Below, in pieces: positions 17,035 through 26,085 of a stretch of 39,452 nt of DNA. Location: NCBI GenBank assembly GCA_015231915.1, contig JADGAR010000033.1:1-39452 (forward strand), written 5' to 3'. The stretch comes from Magnetococcales bacterium. GTDB lineage: Bacteria; Pseudomonadota; Magnetococcia; Magnetococcales; Magnetaquicoccaceae. Position 1 is the stretch's first letter. The number at the start of each line of letters is the position of its first letter. The notes below the pieces were generated by a model. It was given only the letters and a program-made list of their open reading frames with translations. It was not told the origin of the DNA and did not search any database. A program made the position numbers and the translations under genes.

Positions 17035-18296
17035 GTGTTCCACCCCTTCTTTTCCATGACAAAGCGCCAGCGGATCCAGAACGGATCGGTATCCCCCAAC
17101 ACCTCACGCAAACGTTTTTCCAGGTTTCTGGCCATGGTCTCGGTCGCTGTCGGATCGCTCAGCACCCTGGTGACCTCGGCCAGGGCCTCTTCCGCTTCCA
17201 GGGAGAGGGCGCTTTGCAGATCGAAGGCCTTGCTGGTCAACCAGTTCGCGGCATCGCCACGCCTGGTGAAGGGCTGTTCCTCGACCTCGATGCGTGGCGG
17301 CGCAGGGTCCTCCCGGATCAGATCGATGTCGAACCATTTGTCTTGTGTGGGATCGAAATACGGCTCCAGGGAGGCCAGGATCAGGGGGGAGTGGGTGGAC
17401 AAGATCATTTGAACCTTGCTGTCGGCCATCTCGCCCAGGCTTTGGGTGACGTTCAGCAGGGAACGGATGATGCTGCGTTGCCATTTCGGGTGGAGATGGC
17501 ATTCGATTTCATCCACCAGAAGTACGATCTGGCTCACCCTGGGCATGCCGAGCAGTTTGCACGCCAGAACGTGTTCCTGCCAGGCCCAGATCAGCAGATA
17601 CGCCAGGGCGATGATGCGGCGCATCCCGGACGAGGCGTGCAATACCGGCACATCCTGTCCGTAAGGCATGCGCAAGGTCGGAATGTCCCGTGCGTCGTCC
17701 AGACGGATGCGGGTCAGGTCGCCGATGGCGATTCGTTCGTCGGGGGTCGGGGAAAGTGCCTCCAGGACCGCTTGCAACTGTCGAAAAGCCTGCCCGTTTT
17801 CTTTCTGCCAACCGGCCCAGTCGGCGATCAGGCCGTTGCACAGTCGTCTGCCGGAGGCGTCCTCCAGGCCATGCCAGACCTCCTGTTGGGTGAATACATA
17901 GGCTGGGGGCAGGTTGGAACGGGAATTGCGGGCCGGATCCCAAATGGAGAAGCCGCCGTCCACCTGTACGTAGATTGAAACGCTCTGTTTATCTGAATGT
18001 AGATGATATCTACCCCATTGTTGTTTAAATCGATTAAAAAAACTTGCATAAGTTGTATTAGTCAATAAATAACGAATATAGGCTTTGTCTTTGTTGTGTG
18101 GTTTGGCCATCATGCCGCTGGAAAGATTGGCATTGACCTCCGCAGGCCATGTTCCGGTCACAGCCCACCAGGCGATATCCAACAGGAAGGTCTTTCCCAC
18201 CCCGTTGTCGCCTGTCAACAGGTTGATGCGCGGCCCGAACGACAATGCCATGGAGGCAGCAGGCCCCACATTTTCCAGGGTCAAGTTGGTCAGCAC
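17031..18296 (-). CDS. AAA/ABC-type ATPase, PtuA-like (Septu/OLD-type defence ATPase)
   Basis: 421 residues from GTG 18296. The start VLTNLTLENVGP is the typical first strand of this family, and GAGG lies 8 nt upstream; the frame is open further back but overlaps the preceding gene. Walker A is GDNGVGKT (residues 29-36), an ABC-like signature SSGMRR lies near 223, Walker B LLVDEIECHLHP near 261, and the switch histidine LSTHSPL near 300. No TOPRIM nuclease domain follows, unlike OLD/Gabija proteins, which fits a separate nuclease partner. A stretch from about 17975 to 18095 is markedly AT-rich and codes for a polar insert after Walker A. It is the middle gene of a three-gene set and overlaps the HNH gene. 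Confidence 0.8.
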   Translation of the reverse strand: MLTNLTLENVGPAASMALSFGPRINLLTGDNGVGKTFLLDIAWWAVTGTWPAEVNANLSSGMMAKPHNKDKAYIRYLLTNTTYASFFNRFKQQWGRYHLHSDKQSVSIYVQVDGGFSIWDPARNSRSNLPPAYVFTQQEVWHGLEDASGRRLCNGLIADWAGWQKENGQAFRQLQAVLEALSPTPDERIAIGDLTRIRLDDARDIPTLRMPYGQDVPVLHASSGMRRIIALAYLLIWAWQEHVLACKLLGMPRVSQIVLLVDEIECHLHPKWQRSIIRSLLNVTQSLGEMADSKVQMILSTHSPLILASLEPYFDPTQDKWFDIDLIREDPAPPRIEVEEQPFTRRGDAANWLTSKAFDLQSALSLEAEEALAEVTRVLSDPTATETMARNLEKRLREVLGDTDPFWIRWRFVMEKKGWNT

Positions 18297-18318
18297 GGCA
18301 ATTGCCTCGTGTGTAATC

Positions 18319-18663
18319 TCACGCCGCCAGCCTGCCTTCGTTTTCGCACACGCAGGGACCAGGCGGCGCCTTCTGTCCATCCGGAACGGCAAACTGGACC
18401 GGGACACTGGAAAAACAGTACTGCTGATCCGCCTTTTGCAGCATCACCTGCCTGCCGTGCAGGGCCAGGATCAGGCATTGCGGGTCCACGTGCATCAGTT
18501 GGCCGCCAGCCGTGATCGTGATGGCCAGATCCAGCCAGATCGGCAAGGGCAGACTTCCCCAGCCGTTGGCGAGCAGGGTATGCATGTGGGCGCGCCGGAA
18601 ATTCAGCAAGGCATTCCCGGCGTTCATGGTCTCCAGGGAGGGGGTGAGGTCAGGGGCGTTCAT
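18319..18663 (-). CDS. small protein of unknown function, first gene of the ATPase-HNH set
   Basis: 114 residues from ATG 18663 (a GTG lies directly before it), with GAGGA about 10 nt upstream. No family recognised. It has a helical N-terminal third (NALLNFRRAHMHTLLANGW), a likely beta-rich middle (LDLAITITAGGQ, CLILALHGRQVML) and a Pro/Cys-containing tail (PPGPCVCENEG). There is no signal peptide or clear membrane helix. It ends 22 nt before the ATPase start and is separated by 87 nt from the end of secA, so it is probably the promoter-proximal gene of the defence-like operon. It could be a sensor, an inhibitor or a regulator. Coding status is supported by spacing and start signal only. Confidence 0.5.
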   Translation of the reverse strand: MNAPDLTPSLETMNAGNALLNFRRAHMHTLLANGWGSLPLPIWLDLAITITAGGQLMHVDPQCLILALHGRQVMLQKADQQYCFSSVPVQFAVPDGQKAPPGPCVCENEGRLAA

Positions 18664-18750
18664 CACAAGGGGTCCTCGGTGAATGGTGGGAGTCTTGTCT
18701 CTCTACCATTCAATGATTATGCCAACTTGTGATAAAACCGCCCCTGCCAA

Positions 18751-21459
<2,709 letters not shown>

Positions 21460-21761
21460 ATTGCGGGCATCCTCGGCTCAAGGGGCGGAAAAATTCGATT
21501 ATGTTAGCATGGCTGGCCGGGTCTGGCAACCCATAACCGTTTTCGGGCAGGGCCTGGACATTGCGTGGGGGGGTGCCGGGTTGGTATTTGTTTCGGGAAT
21601 GGCGCGGGCCGAGGGGGTTTGGTTTTGCATGAACCCTGCCGGATTTGTGGGGTTGGGTACGAAAATTTAATCAAATTGTTGCGCATATATCTTGCATGTT
21701 ACATCGAGATGTGTATAATGTTAATTCACTTTTGACAGTTCCTCCTTTGAGGTTGCCTGAC
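21460..21761. other. intergenic region between secA and the next gene
   Basis: About 300 nt with no convincing gene. The part near 21480-21520 should hold the secA promoter; on the (-) strand a CATAAT hexamer is visible there, with no good -35 box at normal spacing. A good (+) promoter lies at the right end (separate entry). Confidence 0.5.
21692..21719 (+). promoter_or_regulatory. sigma70-type promoter of the 21762 gene
   Basis: TTGCAT (21692-21697), a 16-nt spacer and a perfect TATAAT (21714-21719), placed 43 nt before the ATG. Confidence 0.6.
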
Positions 21762-22286
21762 ATGGATTACGCGGATATTTTGCATGCCTTGCAATTCGTC
21801 ACCCCATTCGATCTTTATCGTCTGCGCATCGGCATCGATGCCTTGCTGGATGATCCGGCGCGTCTGCTGCCGGTCAAGCGGCGCGTTCATATCGGCCTGG
21901 AGATCCTTTTTTTCAATGCACGGGAAAATCGTGTTATGACAGGAGTTGTTGAAAAGGTACAAAGAACAACCTTGGATGTTCGCGCCAAGCCGGAAGGAAC
22001 CTTTTGGCGCATCCCGCTTTATGCCGTGAACATGGCAGGCGTGGATGCCGGGATCCACGCCGCCTCCAGCGCAGAACCCTCCGGGAAGGATCACTTCAAG
22101 GTTGGCGACGCCATCGGGTTCCATGGCCGCGACAATCGGGAACGCTACGGCGTCATCCTCAAAATCAACCAGAAGACCGCCACCATCCTGACCCGCGAGG
22201 GAACGCGCTGGCGCGTGGCATTTTCGTTGCTTTTCAAGGTGATGGATGGTGATATGGCCGCAGGAGGCACCCTCTACTCCTCCTGA
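21762..22286 (+). CDS. conserved-looking small protein with two SH3-like beta segments, function unknown
   Basis: 174 residues from ATG 21762 (GAGG about 10 nt upstream; the frame is open further left but without start signals). No family recognised. Two segments look alike: RRVHIGLEILFFNARENRVMTG followed by VVEKVQRTTLDVR, and FKVGDAIGFHGRDNRERYGV followed by ILKINQKTATIL. Both have the rhythm of SH3/KOW-like barrels in which a surface strand is followed by a thread-through strand. The protein is cytoplasmic by appearance. It has its own promoter and converges on the NACHT gene with a 13-nt tail overlap, so transcripts of the two could interfere. Confidence 0.65.
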   Translation: MDYADILHALQFVTPFDLYRLRIGIDALLDDPARLLPVKRRVHIGLEILFFNARENRVMTGVVEKVQRTTLDVRAKPEGTFWRIPLYAVNMAGVDAGIHAASSAEPSGKDHFKVGDAIGFHGRDNRERYGVILKINQKTATILTREGTRWRVAFSLLFKVMDGDMAAGGTLYSS

Positions 22287-24445
22287 TTGTCGTTTCGTTC
22301 CAGGGCCTGGCTGACCAGCCATTCGGAGCGCTCGTCGGCCAGGACCCGCGCCAGTTCCTGATAGGCCTTCAGGCCGCGCACGCTGCGCACACAACTGAAC
22401 AAAGGCCGTCCCTGGATCTCCATGCGGCCCTCCTGGCGGCGTGTCTGCAAAATCCCGCGCAGTCGGCTCAATCGCTCTTCGGTGAACCAGGAGCGCCACA
22501 AATGGGTCAACCGGTCCCAGGCGGGGGTGTCCCCCTCCTGGCCGGCATGGGCCGCCTCGTCGAAAATCCATACCCGGATATCCAAAACCGAGCGCAGGAT
22601 GATCAGATTCAGGCTGTAAATCGCCAGATGTCCCAGCAGCGGAACAGGGGTGAACCACTCCCCATGGCCGCCGGTCATCAGCGCCGGCGGGGAGCTGCCG
22701 CGCAAAATCCAATGCAACTGCCCCTGAATCATCTCGTCCAGGGTGGCCAGAAAGTCGTTCCGGTCCAATCCGGTGCCGCGCTCCCCTTTTTCCGGGGCGA
22801 GGGTGGACTGCACCCGTTCCCGCATCATGGCCAGGACTCCGGGGCGGTCGAAGAGCGGGGTGTAGCCCAAGGTGGCCAGCCAGCGCAACGGGGTGTGGGC
22901 CGGATTGGCAAAGCGCTCCTCGGCCAGCTTGCGCTGAGACCGGTTGCGCCCCCGCCGTTCCCGGTAGAGGCGTGTCACCTCGTCACAGGTCATGCGCACG
23001 ATGAAATCAGCGGTGAGAAACTCCGCGAACGCCCCATGCCAGAACGAAAAGCTGCGCGACGACTCCTTCTCCCGATGCATGGCTCCGGGCATGGCCCGGC
23101 GTCCCCGGTCGGCGACATTGACGAAAAACAGCCGCTCCAGCAGCATGGCCACCGGTTGACCCGGAACGATTTCGACCCCTTCGGCGTGCAGGATGCGGGT
23201 GTCGCTCTCCAGTTGATCGGCGCGGATGGACAAGGCATGCCGGTGAAACATCCCCAGCGCCGCTCCCCCCAGTCGCAACAGGGCCATGGCGCAGGGATCC
23301 CCGTCCGCAGGGGTCAGGGCGCAGGCCACGAAGCGCTGGGTGATCTGTTGGTACAGTGCGGAACGGGTCAAGGCCCCGCAGCTGCGCAAGGGATTGCCAT
23401 CCGCGTCCAGGACCGCCAGCAGGGAGAGCAGAAACGGCGTTTCCGCCAGCTGCAAGACGGCGGGATTTTCCGGGGTATGAAAAGGTTGAATTCCGGTCTG
23501 CTTGAAAAAGGGCCGGTTGGTCCGGTTCCACAGGCGGATCCAGTGGGCGCGCTGCCCATCGTCGAACGGCTCCAGCCGTACCACCATCGCCCCCACCGGG
23601 ATATCCGCGCGGTCGATCACCTCGGTGCGGCTGGTGATGATCACCCGTGCCGGTCTGGCCAGCGAGCTTTCCAGTTCCTGGAAACGGCGCACCTTTTCCG
23701 GATAGTCCCGAAACACCTTTTCGTTGGCGCCCAGCAGTTCGTTCATCCCGTCCAGGATCACCACCGGAAAGCGGGCGCGCACCGCACGGCTCAGGCTGCC
23801 CCAGTCGATTTTGGTTCCCAGGTCGTTGCGCAACTGCTCTTCGATTTGCGCCTGGATCGTGGCCTTGGCGTCCACTGCGCCCAGCATCACCCGCACCGGA
23901 TGAAACGCCGATGAGGAGAGATGTGCGGCCAGCACGCGCGACAACAGGGTTTTGCCGGCTCCCGGCGGGGCCAGGATCACCAGCGGTGTGAACAGGCTGT
24001 AGACCGATTGCAGCCACAACAGGAGGAAACGCCCCAGATCCGCGCGGCGCGTGAACTGCGCCCAGAACAGGTCGTCCCCGTAATGCCGCTCCCCGGGTTC
24101 GTGCCGCACCCCGCGAAATGCCTGGGGAATGAATGCCTGCACGATGCGTGGTGCGGTCAGGACGTGTCCCTGGATCACCGGCGCCTGCTGCACCGAAAAG
24201 AGCGGTGCCAACAGTTCGCTCGTGTAGATGCGGCTCAACTCCGTCCAGTGGGCATCCGGTGTCCATGCCTCGCCCGTCGCGGGCAGGGCGCGGATCGCCT
24301 TGCGAAAACGGGCAAATCCTACATCCGTTGATTCTTGGGGTGTCGGAGCCAAAAAACGCTTAATTTTAATGTTCAGATTGGCTTCTTCATGCTGTATGAA
24401 ATCATCAAGATGGTGAAATGGTAATCCATATTCCATGGGTGCCAC
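22274..24445 (-). CDS. NACHT-type STAND NTPase (NLR-like)
   Basis: 723 residues from GTG 24445, which has AGAGGG 5 nt upstream; ATG 24436 is the alternative. A longer frame reaches 24577 but its first residues would be encoded by a transcription terminator. The central NTPase has P-loop APPGAGKT near residue 161, Walker B VVILDGMNE near 229 (NACHT-style with the extra acidic residue), the sensor strand RVIITSRTEV near 268, and a winged-helix part ending in FSFWHGAFAEFLTADF near 470, where NACHT proteins usually read FxHxxFQEFLAA. The N-terminal ~150 residues match no effector I know. The C-terminal ~250 residues show no clear repeats, only a hydrophobic stretch (AIYSLNLIILRSVLDI). Short-tailed bacterial NACHT proteins are known anti-phage sensors, so defence is the best guess, not proven. 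Confidence 0.8.
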   Translation of the reverse strand: MAPMEYGLPFHHLDDFIQHEEANLNIKIKRFLAPTPQESTDVGFARFRKAIRALPATGEAWTPDAHWTELSRIYTSELLAPLFSVQQAPVIQGHVLTAPRIVQAFIPQAFRGVRHEPGERHYGDDLFWAQFTRRADLGRFLLLWLQSVYSLFTPLVILAPPGAGKTLLSRVLAAHLSSSAFHPVRVMLGAVDAKATIQAQIEEQLRNDLGTKIDWGSLSRAVRARFPVVILDGMNELLGANEKVFRDYPEKVRRFQELESSLARPARVIITSRTEVIDRADIPVGAMVVRLEPFDDGQRAHWIRLWNRTNRPFFKQTGIQPFHTPENPAVLQLAETPFLLSLLAVLDADGNPLRSCGALTRSALYQQITQRFVACALTPADGDPCAMALLRLGGAALGMFHRHALSIRADQLESDTRILHAEGVEIVPGQPVAMLLERLFFVNVADRGRRAMPGAMHREKESSRSFSFWHGAFAEFLTADFIVRMTCDEVTRLYRERRGRNRSQRKLAEERFANPAHTPLRWLATLGYTPLFDRPGVLAMMRERVQSTLAPEKGERGTGLDRNDFLATLDEMIQGQLHWILRGSSPPALMTGGHGEWFTPVPLLGHLAIYSLNLIILRSVLDIRVWIFDEAAHAGQEGDTPAWDRLTHLWRSWFTEERLSRLRGILQTRRQEGRMEIQGRPLFSCVRSVRGLKAYQELARVLADERSEWLVSQALERNDNQEE

Positions 24446-24491
24446 GGTTTCCCTCTGCGCCTTGTCGTTGTTGCTTTGCTCCAGGGGAGGA

Positions 24492-24518
24492 GTTATAACA
24501 TGAAAAATGCCACGCCAA
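24492..24518 (-). promoter_or_regulatory. possible promoter of the NACHT gene
   Basis: Read on the (-) strand: TTGGCG, a 15-nt spacer, then TATAAC, about 47 nt before GTG 24445 and just after the upstream terminator. The spacing is short, so this is tentative. Confidence 0.3.
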
Positions 24519-24551
24519 AATGGTTTAATAGCAAAAATCCAGCCTGCAGCC

Positions 24552-24585
24552 AAAAAAAACGCCCCCGGCCAAACCACCGGGGGCG
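24552..24585 (-). terminator. Rho-independent terminator of the qmo/hdr operon
   Basis: A perfect 9-bp GC stem (24577-24585 with 24560-24568) and 8-nt loop, followed on the (-) strand by eight T residues (24559-24552). It lies 26 nt after the hdrB-like stop codon. Confidence 0.9.
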
Positions 24586-24610
24586 CACATGCAATGAGAG
24601 GGCGATCCGC

Positions 24611-25495
24611 TCAGGCAAAACGGCGCAACGGTTCCGCCGCGACCACCTGCTGATGCAAAGCGGCATCCTGCCAACTGCCGCCCCAGGCCAGGACGAACAA
24701 TTGCGCGTAATACAGAACCGGGATGTTGAAATTCGTCCCCAGATTCTTGTTGATCATCCCCTGGTACACCTCCAGGTTCAACTGGCAGACCGGACACGGG
24801 GTGATGATCACCTCGGCGCCGTTGTCCACCGCCGATTGCAGAATCTGCTTGGTCAGGACGCAGGACTTTTCGGTCTCGGAAAACATCAATGCCCCGCCGC
24901 AGCAGGCCACCTTCATGGGGAAGGGGACCGCCGTGGCGCCGGTGGCCTCGATCATCCTGTCCAGATAGAGCGGATTCTCGAAGCTGTCCCCGCACACCCC
25001 GAAAGGCCGGTTGGTCTGACACCCCACGTACCCCGCCACCTTGAGACCCTTCAGGGGCTTGGTCACCTTGGACTTGAGGGTCTCCCAACCGATGTCCTCG
25101 ATCAACACCTCCACGAAGTGCCGGGTGCGGATGTGACCGTCATAGGAAAGCCCGGCCTCGCCAAGCGCGGTGTTGATCGCACCCTTGACATCGGCCTCGT
25201 GCTCCAGGCGTTCGTTGGTCTCGCGCATGGCCAGCCAGCAGGCGGCGCAGGTGGCCACCAGATCGGCGTTGCCACGCTGCTTCTGGGCCAGGGCGAAGTT
25301 GCGCGCCGACATGGCCATGCGCGGCAACTGCCCCCCCCCGGCGTAGCCGATCGAGGCGCTGCAACAGTTCCAGTCGTCGATCTCGTTGAGCTTGATCCCC
25401 AGAATCCGGCACATGGATTGGATCGAGTTCTCCATGTTGGCGGCAGAAGCGTTGTGTTCGGAACTGCAACCGGGAAAAAACGTGTATTCCTTCAT
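24611..25495 (-). CDS. hdrB: HdrB-like heterodisulfide reductase subunit B (CCG domains)
   Basis: 294 residues with two cysteine-rich CCG domains that bind non-cubane iron-sulfur clusters. The first has FFPGCSSEHNA, NCCSASIGYAGG and CAACW. The second has GCQTNRPFG, CCGGALMFSE and CPVCQ. This subunit is the thiol/disulfide active-site partner of HdrC. It is the last gene of the operon, overlapping hdrC by 4 nt (ATGA), and is followed by a strong terminator. The QmoAB neighbours suggest that it handles electrons for sulfur (APS/sulfite) metabolism, unlike the HdrABC of methanogens. Confidence 0.9.
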   Translation of the reverse strand: MKEYTFFPGCSSEHNASAANMENSIQSMCRILGIKLNEIDDWNCCSASIGYAGGGQLPRMAMSARNFALAQKQRGNADLVATCAACWLAMRETNERLEHEADVKGAINTALGEAGLSYDGHIRTRHFVEVLIEDIGWETLKSKVTKPLKGLKVAGYVGCQTNRPFGVCGDSFENPLYLDRMIEATGATAVPFPMKVACCGGALMFSETEKSCVLTKQILQSAVDNGAEVIITPCPVCQLNLEVYQGMINKNLGTNFNIPVLYYAQLFVLAWGGSWQDAALHQQVVAAEPLRRFA

Positions 25496-26082
25496 GCCTT
25501 GTTCTCCAGCTTGACCTCGAGTTCCGCGGCTTTCGCCAACATTTTCTTGAAGCCGTCATATCCCTTGATCTTGCCCCGGAAGGGAATGGGATTGAGACGG
25601 CGCGTCTTGAGCATGCCCAGGGCGGAATCCTTCATCTCCAGCCCGCGCTGGATGCCGGCGCCGATGCCGTCCTGGAAATAGAGGCGCATGGTGAGCATCG
25701 CCTCGCCGACCCGACCGGTGGCGACGATGTTCTCCCAGAACACCTCCACCGCAAAGCGGCGCGTGGGCTGTTTGGGATCCACCTTCCCCTGGGTCTCGGC
25801 ATAGCGGGCCAGACCGTGGATGATGTGGGTGATGGGCAGATTGCGGGGACAACGGGCGATGCAGTTGTAACAGGAGGTGCACATCCACATGTCCGAGCTT
25901 TTGAGGACTTCATCCTTCTTGCCGGCCCGCACCATCTGGAACAACTGCCGGGGAGAGTGCTGCCAGTGGGCGCGCAGCGGGCAGGAGCCCGCGCACACGC
26001 CGCACTGCATGCACATCTTGATCCAGTGCCCCATTTCCGATTTTTTGTAGACTTCTTTTGCGAAGGAAAGGTCGTAAGCCAT
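25492..26082 (-). CDS. hdrC: HdrC-like 4Fe-4S ferredoxin subunit
   Basis: 196 residues with two classical 4Fe-4S motifs, CMQCGVCAGSCP and CTSCYNCIARCP, near residues 22-90, and a helical C-terminal half. There are no transmembrane helices, so this is the soluble HdrC form and not the membrane-fused QmoC. It starts 3 nt after the qmoB stop and overlaps hdrB by 4 nt. It would pass electrons between the QmoB flavoprotein and HdrB. Confidence 0.9.
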   Translation of the reverse strand: MAYDLSFAKEVYKKSEMGHWIKMCMQCGVCAGSCPLRAHWQHSPRQLFQMVRAGKKDEVLKSSDMWMCTSCYNCIARCPRNLPITHIIHGLARYAETQGKVDPKQPTRRFAVEVFWENIVATGRVGEAMLTMRLYFQDGIGAGIQRGLEMKDSALGMLKTRRLNPIPFRGKIKGYDGFKKMLAKAAELEVKLENKA

Positions 26083-26085
26083 GGT

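Noticed and set aside
16447-17412. Open frame on the (+) strand across the HNH gene
   Set aside because: The HNH motifs are on the (-) strand; this frame crosses two genes and has no recognisable feature.
18297-18407. N-terminal extension of the PtuA-like ATPase to 18407
   Set aside because: It overlaps the upstream small gene and adds Arg-rich residues before the normal first strand of the family.
16435-18750. Retron interpretation of the ATPase/HNH set
   Set aside because: No reverse transcriptase and no msr/msd-like inverted repeat were found nearby.
24446-24577. N-terminal extension of the NACHT protein to an ATG at 24577
   Set aside because: Its first codons lie inside the strong terminator hairpin of the hdr operon; a GTG with a good ribosome site exists at 24445.
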